64,000 bases of DNA from an uncultured Verrucomicrobiales bacterium. Lineage in GTDB: Bacteria > Verrucomicrobiota > Verrucomicrobiia > Verrucomicrobiales > DEV007. The DNA lies in the NCBI GenBank assembly GCA_937891465.1, contig CALAHF010000166.1:62001-126000 (forward strand), read 5' to 3'. The position numbers and the translations under genes were made by a program. The notes below the pieces were generated by a model. The model searched no databases. It was given only the letters and a program-made list of their open reading frames with translations, and was not told the origin of the DNA. Below are positions 26,218 through 35,162 of the stretch, piece after piece (the first letter of the stretch is position 1; the number at the start of each line of letters is the position of its first letter).

Positions 26218-29200
26218 GGGGCAAATCGGGAAGATTCTAGAATTCGAAATTGGAAAAAATCATCAAGCGTCTCTTCTGAATCGTCTTCCAATTTGGCGTA
26301 ATCGGGGATATCAGGATCGTTCGGGTCGATGTAGCGCTCGATTAATGTGCTGCCTCGAAATTGAGCCGAAACGGTGTCGAAAACGGGATCAAATGCTTCC
26401 GGATCAGAAGTCCGCGCTTTGTTCAAACTTTCCGCCCACACATAGATTCGGTAGGTGTTCGACCGAGTTGTGAGTCGTGGATACAGATTGGTGTAGGGCC
26501 TCTCGCGGGTATTATCGCCTGTAACGACATGACTTGCCTGAAAGTCTCCGGAAACATATTCAGTGAGCTTTTCCCCTTCACGAACCAAGTGAATATCACA
26601 AATCTCCGAAGGGTATTTAAAAATTCCGGCGTTCTCGAATCTGGCTTCGAATTGCTCAAGCGTGGCGACGGCATCAATCCGTTTTCGCAATTTCACCCTT
26701 CCTTTTGCAAGATCATCCCACTGCTTTCTCGTTCTGTTATCCAGATTTCCGCGACTGTCATTGGGCAGCCACGGGTGATCTGACGTTTCGTGGTCCCACA
26801 GTTTGTAGGACTGAGAATATTCGTTATCCACTGCGAGGGGGCGCTCACTTTTCATCACGGCGTGGAGCCCTGTTGCTCGTTTGATGTAGGTAAACGGTAG
26901 AATTTGGTAGTTCAGATTGATCTTTCCCGCCGTCGAAAACGGGTCGCTGATAGCGTAGGGCTCAATCACCGGCATCCAGAAATATTCCATCACCGTGTGA
27001 TCCGGTGGAGATTCTCCTCCCGGATGGCCTTCCTGCGGACGAAACAGCAACGTTTGCCAAGGCAGATCCCGCTTCAACCCAGTCGGCAGAGATCCAAACA
27101 TTCCCGGCGATGGCATCATTCGATTCGGCGAAAAATTGACCTCAGTTGGATTTTTGTAGTTCCAGGCGAAATAGGCGTATTGCCCTCTCGTGGCGACGTT
27201 TCCTTCATCCGGCCGATTGATATACGCACCGTCATGAATCTGAGCCACGCCATTATCGAAATCTCCGAACAGATTAAAATTCCCCGTTCCTGGCCGAACA
27301 TCCGGAAGCCGCGAATAATGATACTTAGCGGGAGTCAGCTGCTCCGTTGAATTATTTTCATCCGATGTTTCGCCGGGTTCATTACCAAATCCGTAGAGTA
27401 AGTGAGTTCCCTGCGTGTCGTTGAAATGGTGGTCGAGCCTCACCGTTGTTTGATAATTGGGCCCCGGCAAAAACATCGTTTCATCAATCTCTGCCTGAGC
27501 AGCAACGAGGCGGTTGTCGCTGTGATAGGGAGTCAAGGTTCGAACAACATCTTCAGCCCGAAAAACCCCTCCAATTTTAAAGCCAGGTTGGTTGCCCCGA
27601 TTGTCTTTTGGCCAGCGCCGCTTTGAGTCCGAATATTCTGCCCCGGGAGCGTGCGGCACTAGCGTTGTCTGCCGATAACGCCCCCCAAAATGTCGCCAAT
27701 ATTGAGCATTGGTCGCACCGCCTCCGCGAAAGCTCCCTGTTCCAGTTTTTACCAACTCAGGAACCGGAAATTCACCTTCGGGAAAATTCAGCTTTATCGT
27801 CTGAATGAGGTTTTTCGGGTCCGTCGAATTACCCGAGAAAATTTCCACCGTCACTTCCCCCCCTTTGAATGACATTGTGTCACCCCTAACTTTCACTCGT
27901 TTGCTAAGGAATGGATAACCTTCCCCACGATTGCCAATGAAGGTTCGGATTCCCATAGGTCCTCCCCAGCTTCGTCCGTGCCATGACCTCCCCAAATGAT
28001 TAGGACGATGCTCGGCCACCGAGGGGAATTCCAATGGCTTTTCGCCAATTTTGAATCCATTCAATCCAGTCACCCTGACTTTAAAATCATTGGTCAACGC
28101 GGGCCAACCGTGCGACGCCGAAAATGGTTCCATCAAGAAAGCCACCTGCACCAACCGCTCTTCTGTGCCCAGTTTCGGCTCCGGATCTTTCGGCTGAAAT
28201 CCCTCCTCACCATGTCCATTGCATATAAAATGCAGCCCGAATTCTGTCATCGTGAAAAACCGGCCAAACCCCTGAGTGCCATCGTTTCCATCAGGGATTT
28301 TTAGTGGCGTCACTTGGCCGCTCGCGGCAAAAAATCGCGGCCTTCCAGACGAAGCTTCTCCAATACTCTTCGCTTTCTCCCGTAAATTCACACACCGGAT
28401 GTAGTCAAAAATCTGAGTCGTTACCTGGCCCAAATCATCATCCCATTTTGTCCCGAAATCTCCGCCATATCCAGGAACGTTTTCCAACAGCTCGTTATTT
28501 AAGAACTGATAAATTTCGCGGTTCCTTGCGATCAAGCTCCAATCATTCACACTGCTTTTTGCATCGTATCGCTGAAATCCATAGAATTGCCCGCCGATCG
28601 TTGAGCAAAATCCTACCAAATGATCATAGGCAGTGCGGGGATATTTGTTCTCCCACCCGAGCGGCCAAATGGCGATTTTTGGATGCCCTCGCGGGTTCAA
28701 TTCCGGGGAACGGCTATTCGACGTCAGAAAAAAACGGAGCTGGCGAATTTTTTCCGCTTCGTCCGCCAAATCCGCATACTCGCCACCATTCACTTCACGA
28801 TCTGGTCGGTACAAAAATTCATCCACCGTTGCATAGAGGCGATCCTCATCTGGCTTCAAAATCGCCCCCGGCTTTTGCGTTCCCCCAAAAGTACCGCCGC
28901 CGACTACGCGGGGAATCCGTTCGTAAATCAACTCCTTATCCTGCTGCTCGATATCCCGATCAGTAATCAACACCGTGCTCAACGCCGTCGTAGATGGATG
29001 TCCCGGATACCGTTGAAACTCGTTTCTCGCTGGCTGAGAGATTCCATAACTCAGATCGTCCGGACTGATTGCTCGCGGCGTGTCCCACGGGGTCGGTTCC
29101 CCGACCGTATTGATATTAATTTTTGTCGCTTCATCATCCACCCAAAACGCGACTCGCCCGACAATTGGATTGGATTTTGACGGAGTTTTCGGCCCCGAAA

Positions 29201-29840
29201 ATTTTCCGTTTTGCTGCAATGCACCTAACGTTCCGTCTTGCAAAACATAGAGCCAGCGCACCGGCATCGGAAGCCGCGTGTCTTTTTTCGCTCCTGTTTT
29301 CACGGTCCCCAAAACCGTATTTTCATCAAAATCAAAACCTTCAATTCCCGCTTCAAATGCGTTGGGATCAACAATCGGAAAAAACGCCCGCTCTCCCCGA
29401 ACGACCGGACGATTCAAATCGGCAAAATGAATTTCGTTTGCTTCCGAATTCCAATCCAAAGGCGGCACATCATCAACCAAATCCGATTCCGAAGTCACCA
29501 CCATCGCATCGTCCGAATACAGCTTAATCCCGCGAAGTAGAGCGCCGTCCTCTTTGTACGTCCGCAAAGCCCCCGGTTGGGAAACCCAGATTTCCCGCCC
29601 TTTCACATCAGGCTCTTGCTCCATTCCAACGCGCAATTGACTAAGCGATAAATTCACCGCCGTATCATGAATTTGACGGACCTGCATCAGGTCCACCATG
29701 ATTTTGGAACCTTTATTCTCCGAAATACTCAGAGTGACAATCGCCATGCCCAAAATCAAAAGCAACGCCGTGACTGCCAATACCAGCATCAGCGCCATCG
29801 CTTTCGAATTTTTCTTTACTGATAGGGGGAGGATTTTCAC
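26214..29840 (-). CDS. vccA: Verru_Chthon cassette protein A
   Basis: 1208 residues. One N-terminal membrane segment (about residues 15-38, MALMLVLAVTALLLILGMAI), then SISENKGSKIMVDLMQVRQI, the pattern of PilX/GspK-like proteins that start with a short cytoplasmic leader. The large remainder is extracytoplasmic, rich in Gly, Pro, Arg and aromatic residues, without a recognisable enzyme motif. Length and position match cassette protein A. It is the first gene of the minus-strand operon A-B-C; its promoter must lie in the 29841-30091 gap. Confidence 0.85.
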   Translation of the reverse strand: MKILPLSVKKNSKAMALMLVLAVTALLLILGMAIVTLSISENKGSKIMVDLMQVRQIHDTAVNLSLSQLRVGMEQEPDVKGREIWVSQPGALRTYKEDGALLRGIKLYSDDAMVVTSESDLVDDVPPLDWNSEANEIHFADLNRPVVRGERAFFPIVDPNAFEAGIEGFDFDENTVLGTVKTGAKKDTRLPMPVRWLYVLQDGTLGALQQNGKFSGPKTPSKSNPIVGRVAFWVDDEATKININTVGEPTPWDTPRAISPDDLSYGISQPARNEFQRYPGHPSTTALSTVLITDRDIEQQDKELIYERIPRVVGGGTFGGTQKPGAILKPDEDRLYATVDEFLYRPDREVNGGEYADLADEAEKIRQLRFFLTSNSRSPELNPRGHPKIAIWPLGWENKYPRTAYDHLVGFCSTIGGQFYGFQRYDAKSSVNDWSLIARNREIYQFLNNELLENVPGYGGDFGTKWDDDLGQVTTQIFDYIRCVNLREKAKSIGEASSGRPRFFAASGQVTPLKIPDGNDGTQGFGRFFTMTEFGLHFICNGHGEEGFQPKDPEPKLGTEERLVQVAFLMEPFSASHGWPALTNDFKVRVTGLNGFKIGEKPLEFPSVAEHRPNHLGRSWHGRSWGGPMGIRTFIGNRGEGYPFLSKRVKVRGDTMSFKGGEVTVEIFSGNSTDPKNLIQTIKLNFPEGEFPVPELVKTGTGSFRGGGATNAQYWRHFGGRYRQTTLVPHAPGAEYSDSKRRWPKDNRGNQPGFKIGGVFRAEDVVRTLTPYHSDNRLVAAQAEIDETMFLPGPNYQTTVRLDHHFNDTQGTHLLYGFGNEPGETSDENNSTEQLTPAKYHYSRLPDVRPGTGNFNLFGDFDNGVAQIHDGAYINRPDEGNVATRGQYAYFAWNYKNPTEVNFSPNRMMPSPGMFGSLPTGLKRDLPWQTLLFRPQEGHPGGESPPDHTVMEYFWMPVIEPYAISDPFSTAGKINLNYQILPFTYIKRATGLHAVMKSERPLAVDNEYSQSYKLWDHETSDHPWLPNDSRGNLDNRTRKQWDDLAKGRVKLRKRIDAVATLEQFEARFENAGIFKYPSEICDIHLVREGEKLTEYVSGDFQASHVVTGDNTRERPYTNLYPRLTTRSNTYRIYVWAESLNKARTSDPEAFDPVFDTVSAQFRGSTLIERYIDPNDPDIPDYAKLEDDSEETLDDFFQFRILESSRFAP

Positions 29841-29943
29841 AATGTAAATACATTATTGAAATTTAAATCCAAGAAGCAAGACAAATGTCCAAATGGCTGA
29901 AACAAAATTTTCCCAATTCAAAAATCGCAGAGGTCCTTTATTT

Positions 29944-29986
29944 CGAGGCAATAGGGTAAGTTCAACGAACCAACCCTATTGATTCG
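29944..29986. repeat. 43-bp dyad repeat, copy 5
   Basis: Well-formed inverted pair (CAATAGGGT ... ACCCTATTGATTCG). It lies in the divergent gap between the prepilin cassette and the small secreted gene. Confidence 0.9.
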
Positions 29987-29997
29987 AAACGGCCCCG

Positions 29998-30040
29998 CGA
30001 TCCAATACTATCCGTTCATCGAACACACCCTATTGGATCG
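29998..30040. repeat. 43-bp dyad repeat, copy 6
   Basis: Inverted pair only 11 bp after copy 5. The left module has drifted (CAATACTAT) but the right arm ACCCTATTGGATCG is intact. Confidence 0.85.
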
Positions 30041-30091
30041 AAAAGTAGGGGTTTTGAAATTCACCGCCAATTAGTCTAAGATAAGACCCCC

Positions 30092-30518
30092 ATGAAAATG
30101 CTCACCCTCGCCTGCCTCCTGCTTTTCCCGACGTTCGTTCAGGCGGTGAATTTTGAGAAGAAGGTGCCGTTATTCGCGTTCGGTGGCGTTGGATTCGCCG
30201 GAACGAGTTCACAAGGAGAAGCGAGGTTCAAAGAAATACTCAAAGGACCGGACTCACTGAACGAATTCGAAAAGTGGTTTGAATCAGGCTCCGACGAAGC
30301 ACGAATGTACTGTCTCGTAGCGTTTTATTATCTAAATCGAGATCAGTATGATGCAGCCCTGAAAAGCGACAAATGGATCGGGAAAAAAGTGTCCTCCGCG
30401 CAAGCGGTGTATCGTATTTCAAACGCCCCGCTCGATAATCGTCGAAACAATCAAAAAAGGCGATTATGCGATCTACGTTCCAGCGGAGAAATGGGAAAAC
30501 CCGCCTCAGAAAAAATAG
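30092..30518 (+). pseudogene. Small secreted hypothetical protein, frameshifted
   Basis: The start encodes a signal peptide (MKMLTLACLLLFPTFVQA) and a helical domain (GEARFKEILKGPDSLNEF, ARMYCLVAFYYLNRDQYDA). Near 30404-30408 the good frame moves by one base: removing one G from GCGGTGT gives ACIVFQTPRSIIVETIKKGD and then YAIYVPAEKWENPPQKK with stop TAG at 30516-30518. That ends 5 bp from the convergent mtnA. Without the correction the frame runs antisense through mtnA to 31192 in unlikely sequence. The corrected product is about 142 residues. The family is not recognised. Sequencing error is a possible cause. Confidence 0.6.
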
Positions 30519-30523
30519 CGATT

Positions 30524-31639
30524 TTAGCTAAATTTTTCAGGGAAAAGCCCATGAACGCCATCTTCGCTGGCGTCGCAAATACCGCGTTCGGTGATCAGTT
30601 TCGAAACGAGGCGCGAAGGCGTCACATCGAACGCGAAATTGGCGGCGGGACTACCTTCGGCAACGATTTGAAACTCCTGCTCGGGTCCACTGCGATCAAC
30701 GGGAACACCGGACATGACAGTTACCTCGTCCCCTCCCCGTTGCTCGATTGGAATTCCGTTCACGCCATCACGAATCTCCCAATCAAAAGTCGAACTCGGC
30801 AGCGCCACGCAGAATGGAATGCCATTGTCATCTGCCGCGAGCGCTTTCAAATAGGTGCCGATTTTGTTCGCGACATCGCCTGTAAAAGTCGTGCGATCAG
30901 TCCCCGTGATGACGAGATCGACCATTCCCTGTTGCATCAAATGACCGCCGACATTGTCCGCCACAACGGTATGCGGAACGCCGTGCTGACCGAGCTCCCA
31001 CGCCGTGAGCCGGGCACCCTGATTTCGCGGCCGAGTTTCGTCCACCCACACGTGAACCGGAATTCCGGCATCATGCGCCGCATAAATCGGAGCCGTGGCA
31101 GATCCGTAATCAACAAATGCAAGCCAGCCAGCATTGCAGTGTGTCAGCACATTGACTGGTTTGCCGGTTCTATTATGTATTTCACGAATTAGTTCCATGC
31201 CATGTTGACCAATTCTGCGGCAAAAATCAGCATCTTCATCAGCCACGGTTTGCGCCATCGCCCGGGCCGCCGTGACTTTTTCTTCATTCGTTTCACATTC
31301 TAAAATTGCCGCGAGCGAACGCTCCACCGCCCACCGAAGATTGACCGCCGTGGGGCGCTGTTCGCAGAGAAACTCAGCCCGCTTTTGAATCGCTGCTTCG
31401 AAATCAGTTTCAGCGGTAGCTTCGATCGCAGCGAGATACATTCCCGCCGCTGCCGTGGCCCCGATCAAGCCCGCACCGCGAACCTGCATTTCAACAATGG
31501 CACGCGCTGCGTCGTCGGTGGCCCGGAGGTCCGCGATCTTAAATGCGAAGGGCAATTTCCGCTGATCAATGATCTGAACCAGCCTCGGCTCAGAGTCAGA
31601 GAGCCAAATCGTGCGGTAGGGTTTTCCATCGACAAGCAT
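30524..31639 (-). CDS. mtnA: S-methyl-5-thioribose-1-phosphate isomerase
   Basis: 371 residues from ATG 31639 (MLVDGKPYRTIWLSD). Diagnostic motifs: VLTHCNAGWLAFVDYG, VWVDETRPRNQGARLTAWEL, the catalytic Asp region ITGTDRTTFTGDVANKIGTY and PFCVALPSSTFD. It isomerises methylthioribose-1-phosphate to methylthioribulose-1-phosphate in methionine salvage. An in-frame extension to 31882 exists but reads through the MITE-like element at 31692-31871 and is not part of the protein. No other mtn genes are nearby. Confidence 0.93.
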   Translation of the reverse strand: MLVDGKPYRTIWLSDSEPRLVQIIDQRKLPFAFKIADLRATDDAARAIVEMQVRGAGLIGATAAAGMYLAAIEATAETDFEAAIQKRAEFLCEQRPTAVNLRWAVERSLAAILECETNEEKVTAARAMAQTVADEDADFCRRIGQHGMELIREIHNRTGKPVNVLTHCNAGWLAFVDYGSATAPIYAAHDAGIPVHVWVDETRPRNQGARLTAWELGQHGVPHTVVADNVGGHLMQQGMVDLVITGTDRTTFTGDVANKIGTYLKALAADDNGIPFCVALPSSTFDWEIRDGVNGIPIEQRGGDEVTVMSGVPVDRSGPEQEFQIVAEGSPAANFAFDVTPSRLVSKLITERGICDASEDGVHGLFPEKFS

Positions 31640-31691
31640 GGCGGGAATGTAGCGGGTAATGCGCAATCTGCCAGCCTCCCGAGGCTCCGAA

Positions 31692-31871
31692 TTTAACCAT
31701 GGATTGCACGGATAACTTGGATTTTTTCTAATACCAGAAACGGGAACGGGCGATTCCAAGCAATCCAAAAGTCGATCCATAAAAAACGTCGCAGTCCGAA
31801 TCGTTTTCCGAAAATCGAACAACTCCCGAACCAAACGTGAATCCATGTCCTCCATGCAATCCATGGTTAAA
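31692..31871. mobile_element. MITE-like element with terminal inverted repeats
   Basis: About 180 bp bounded by perfect 17-bp inverted ends, TTTAACCATGGATTGCA (31692-31708) and its complement (31855-31871). Homology between the ends continues imperfectly for about 25 bp (ATGGATTGCA, then GGA, AC, TGGATT). It fills most of the 319-bp divergent gap between mtnA and the ThuA gene (31640-31958). It has no transposase and no convincing target duplication. Confidence 0.6.
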
Positions 31872-31958
31872 AATTCCCTCACCTCAGCACGCCAACCTAC
31901 AATCTTGATCTTCCCCCCATTTTACGACATCTTCCCAAAACGATTGCTTCAATTTTCC

Positions 31959-32822
31959 ATGAAAAAACTCATCCTTCCATTTCTCCTCGTCGCGGCTCTC
32001 GCGGGAGGCACTATTTTTCTGAAGGCGCAAGATTCCGATAAATCTTCGCCGAAACCACCTGCTGCTGAAAAACCGGCCGAGAAGAAAAAAGGCGACTGGA
32101 AAAAGAAGAAAAAACAGCCGCCCAAAAAGGAACTCTATTCGGGCGAGCCGATCAAGGCGCTCATCATCACCGGTGGCTGCTGTCACAATTACCTGTTCCA
32201 AACCTACGCGCTGGGATCTGGCGTCGGGGCGCTCGCAAATGTCGATTTCGACGTGGTCAACATGGGCGGAAAAGGAACCGAAGCCGAGATCGAATTTTAT
32301 AACAATCCTGACTGGGCCAAGCAGTTCGACGTGATCATTCACAACGAGTGCTTCGCGAAAACGACCAATCAGGAATACATTAAAAAAATCACTGAAGCCC
32401 ACCGCTCGGGCATTCCAGCGATCGTTGTTCACTGCGCGATGCACACCTACCGCGATGCTGAGGTCGATGATTGGCGTGAATTTTTGGGAGTCACCAGCAA
32501 GCGCCACGATCACCAATCCAACTATCCGGTGAAAACGCTCGTCGCTGATCATCCGGTGATGAAAGGGATTCCCGACGATTGGGTGACAGCGATGGACGAA
32601 CTCTACATCATCGAAAAGCTCTGGCCGAATGCGACCGCGCTAGCGACTTCCGTCAGCGAAAAAAACAAACAAGCGTATCCGGTCGTGTGGACCAATGATT
32701 TCAACGGAACCCGCGTGATGGGCACCACCTACGGGCACTCCGACGACACCTTCCGCGATCCAGTCTTCATCCGCTTGCTCGCGAACGCGATCATCTGGAC
32801 AGCTGGAAAAGATGCTCACTGA
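31959..32822 (+). CDS. Secreted ThuA-domain protein
   Basis: 287 residues from ATG 31959 (MKKLILPFLLVAALAGG). After the signal peptide comes a Lys/Pro-rich linker (residues ~25-62), then the ThuA fold of the glutamine-amidotransferase class: ALIITGGCCHNYLFQT, FDVIIHNECFAKT, GIPAIVVHCAMHTYR, YPVVWTNDFNGTRVMGTTYGH. ThuA-type domains are linked to sugar utilisation in PVC bacteria; the reaction is unknown. The in-frame start at 31845 lies in the MITE-like element and is rejected. Confidence 0.83.
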   Translation: MKKLILPFLLVAALAGGTIFLKAQDSDKSSPKPPAAEKPAEKKKGDWKKKKKQPPKKELYSGEPIKALIITGGCCHNYLFQTYALGSGVGALANVDFDVVNMGGKGTEAEIEFYNNPDWAKQFDVIIHNECFAKTTNQEYIKKITEAHRSGIPAIVVHCAMHTYRDAEVDDWREFLGVTSKRHDHQSNYPVKTLVADHPVMKGIPDDWVTAMDELYIIEKLWPNATALATSVSEKNKQAYPVVWTNDFNGTRVMGTTYGHSDDTFRDPVFIRLLANAIIWTAGKDAH

Positions 32823-32911
32823 GTCGCAAAAAATTCCGTGATTTCCGCCCGTTTCTGTGTTTCGTTTATCAACGATGCAAAAGACCGGACGAATTATCGG
32901 CTCAATTATCA

Positions 32912-32951
32912 TCGCAATTACCCACGACTAGGTTGAGTCGGGTGATTGCGA
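32912..32951. terminator. Long imperfect stem-loop, possible terminator of the ThuA gene
   Basis: Arms TCGCAATTACCCACGACT and AGTCGGGTGATTGCGA pair over about 16 positions with a 6-base loop, 90 bp after the ThuA stop. A short T-rich stretch follows only weakly (GGTCTTTATTG), so a terminator role is uncertain. Confidence 0.4.
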
Positions 32952-33045
32952 ACGGTCTTTATTGTTGTGCGAGCACTGCTCGTTTCCGCACATTGCGTAA
33001 AAAAACCGGCTCGGGATTACCCGCCTTGCGCAAATTCTGTATCCA

Positions 33046-33066
33046 CGACCAAACCCTATTGATTCG
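33046..33066. repeat. Half module (21 bp) of the dyad repeat
   Basis: Reads as the right arm, with AACCCTATTGATTCG. It ends at the base just before the cimA start codon, occupying the place where a ribosome binding site would be. Confidence 0.75.
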
Positions 33067-34641
33067 ATGAACGAACCCTCCTCACTCGTAAAACTCTACG
33101 ACACGACCCTCCGCGACGGCACGCAGGGCGAAGGCGTCAGCTTTTCCTCGAAGGATAAAATTCGCGTTGCCAAAGAGCTCGACGAGTTCGGCATGGATTA
33201 CATCGAAGGGGGTTGGCCGGGATCAAATCCCAAAGACGTCGCCTTTTTCGAAGAAGCCGCAAAGTTAGAGTGGAAACACGCGAAAATCGCCGCGTTTGGC
33301 TCAACTCGCCGGAAAGGAACGGATGTTGAAAAAGACGGGCAGGTGCAACTTTTGCTCGATGCCCAGACACCGGTGGTAACATTTTTCGGAAAAAGCTGGA
33401 AGCTCCACGTCACAGAAATTCTCACGACAACGGTCGAGGAAAATCAGGCCATGATCCGCGATACGACGGCGTTTTTGAAAGAAAACGGACGTGAGGTGAT
33501 CTACGATGCCGAGCACTTTTTTGACGGTTACAAAGACGATCCTGAGCATGCACTCGCAACCCTCGCGGCAGCCAAAGAAGGCGGCGCAGACTGGCTAGTG
33601 CTTTGCGATACCAATGGCGGAGCGATGCCGCATGAGGTCGCCGAAATGACGGAGGCCGTCATAAAAACGCTCGGAATTCCCGTCGGCATTCACACCCACG
33701 ATGACACCGGAGTCGCCGTCGCAAATGCCCTCGCCTCCGTGCTGGCCGGTGCGACCCAAATTCAGGGAACGGTCAACGGCTACGGCGAGCGCACCGGAAA
33801 TTGCAATCTCACGACCGCAATGCCGAATTTGTCGATGAAAATGGGCTACCAGCACAACGGCAACATCGAGAAACTGACCCACCTTTCTCACTTCGTCGAC
33901 GATCTCGCGAACAATGCCCACAACGCCCACGCTCCTTACGTTGGCTCAACCGCCTTCGCCCACAAAGGCGGTATGCACGTGAATGCCGTGCAAAAAGTGG
34001 CCCATAGTTTCGAGCACATCGAACCGGGTTCAGTCGGCAACAAGCAGCGCATTCTCGTGTCGGATCTGTCCGGTCAGTCGAATATCTTGATGAAGGCCGA
34101 CGAGTTCGGAATCGATCTTGCAAAAGGCAGCGACGAGGCAAAAGCTATCCTCGCAGATCTGAAAGACCTCGAGCAGGAGGGCTACGAGTTTGAAGCCGCA
34201 GAAGCATCGTTCGAGCTGCTCATCCGCAAGCATCTTTCGACCTACAAGCCGTTTTTCGATCTTCACGAATATCACTGCACCTACCGTCGCGATGGATTGA
34301 AAGACTACGATGCATGTTCCGCGACCGTTGAACTGAAGGTCAACGACACCGAAGAATATCGCGTCGCCAAAGGTGATGGCCCCGTGAACGCTCTCGATGC
34401 GGCTTTGCGAAAAGCTTTACGACCACATTTCCCTGAAATCGACGAAATGGAGCTTTCGGACTACAAAGTTCGCATCATCGACAGCCGTTCCGGAACCGCC
34501 GCAAAAACTCGCGTTTTGATCGAAAGCAAAGCCGGAAAAGAAACCTGGGGAACCGTTGGAGTAAGCGACAACATTATCCAAGCCAGCTGGCGTGCTCTCG
34601 TCGATTCCGTGGAGTATTTCTTGATGCGGAAGCAATCGTGA
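33067..34641 (+). CDS. cimA: Citramalate synthase
   Basis: 524 residues, the length of two-domain CimA. The DRE-TIM barrel starts LYDTTLRDGTQGEGVSFS; metal ligands fall in the DTNGG and HTHDDTG motifs (GIPVGIHTHDDTGVAVANAL). A LeuA-type allosteric domain follows at the C-terminus (SATVELKVNDTEEYRVAKGDGPVNALD). It makes (R)-citramalate from pyruvate and acetyl-CoA, the entry to threonine-independent isoleucine synthesis. The sequence matches the CimA branch better than isopropylmalate synthase. A dyad-repeat half module abuts the start codon and no Shine-Dalgarno sequence is visible. Confidence 0.9.
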   Translation: MNEPSSLVKLYDTTLRDGTQGEGVSFSSKDKIRVAKELDEFGMDYIEGGWPGSNPKDVAFFEEAAKLEWKHAKIAAFGSTRRKGTDVEKDGQVQLLLDAQTPVVTFFGKSWKLHVTEILTTTVEENQAMIRDTTAFLKENGREVIYDAEHFFDGYKDDPEHALATLAAAKEGGADWLVLCDTNGGAMPHEVAEMTEAVIKTLGIPVGIHTHDDTGVAVANALASVLAGATQIQGTVNGYGERTGNCNLTTAMPNLSMKMGYQHNGNIEKLTHLSHFVDDLANNAHNAHAPYVGSTAFAHKGGMHVNAVQKVAHSFEHIEPGSVGNKQRILVSDLSGQSNILMKADEFGIDLAKGSDEAKAILADLKDLEQEGYEFEAAEASFELLIRKHLSTYKPFFDLHEYHCTYRRDGLKDYDACSATVELKVNDTEEYRVAKGDGPVNALDAALRKALRPHFPEIDEMELSDYKVRIIDSRSGTAAKTRVLIESKAGKETWGTVGVSDNIIQASWRALVDSVEYFLMRKQS

Positions 34642-34716
34642 AATCACGCCGTTTCCACCGTTTGCACTCGCCGCATCCGTGGGCTAATAATTAGGCCGAA
34701 ACAACGTTTTAAAAAC

Positions 34717-35088
34717 ATGGCAGACAAACAAGACATCGAAATCACCGCTTACCTCAAAACTTTCTGTGGCTGGAGCGAAGGCGTGCGCGCGATTTTCCGC
34801 AAATACGACCTCGAGTGGGAAGAGAAAGACATCATTAAAAATCCCGCGTATCGCTGGGAAATGGAGCAAAAAAGTGGCCAGCCACTCTCCCCTTGCGTGA
34901 TGGTTAATGGCACCATGCTTCCTGATGTTTCCGGCGAAGAAGTCGAAGCCTGGATGAAAGAGCAAAATCTCGTTGGCGAAAACGCTGCCAAGCCAGATGC
35001 ACCGATTGATTCAGCCTGCACCGACGAAGAACACGAAGCAATGGCCGCAGCAGCAACCGCTGGCTCGACCATTCGCATGATTGACTAA
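34717..35088 (+). CDS. Glutaredoxin-like protein (monothiol CGWS)
   Basis: 123 residues. The thioredoxin fold is recognisable from ITAYLKTFCGWSEGVRAIFRKYDLEWEEKDI, the cis-Pro region (SPCVMVNGTMLPDVSGEEV) and the closing helix. The active site is CGWS, with one Cys. A C-terminal extension of about 35 residues contains another Cys (DSACTDEEHEAM) not found in classical glutaredoxins. It could act in thiol exchange or iron-sulfur transfer. It lies between cimA and parB. Confidence 0.72.
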   Translation: MADKQDIEITAYLKTFCGWSEGVRAIFRKYDLEWEEKDIIKNPAYRWEMEQKSGQPLSPCVMVNGTMLPDVSGEEVEAWMKEQNLVGENAAKPDAPIDSACTDEEHEAMAAAATAGSTIRMID

Positions 35089-35162
35089 TCGATCGCCACA
35101 TTCATTTCGGGAACTACTTTTCTGCTCCCGAACTGCGATTTTCGCTTCTAGAATCCACCGTC

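Noticed and set aside
30524-31192. Long plus-strand ORF antisense to mtnA
   Set aside because: It is the out-of-frame tail of the small secreted gene; residues are Arg/His/Pro-rich shadow sequence while the minus strand is a clear mtnA.
31640-31882. N-terminal extension of mtnA by 81 residues
   Set aside because: The extension is translated from the MITE-like element and mtnA homologues begin near MLVDGKPYRTIW.
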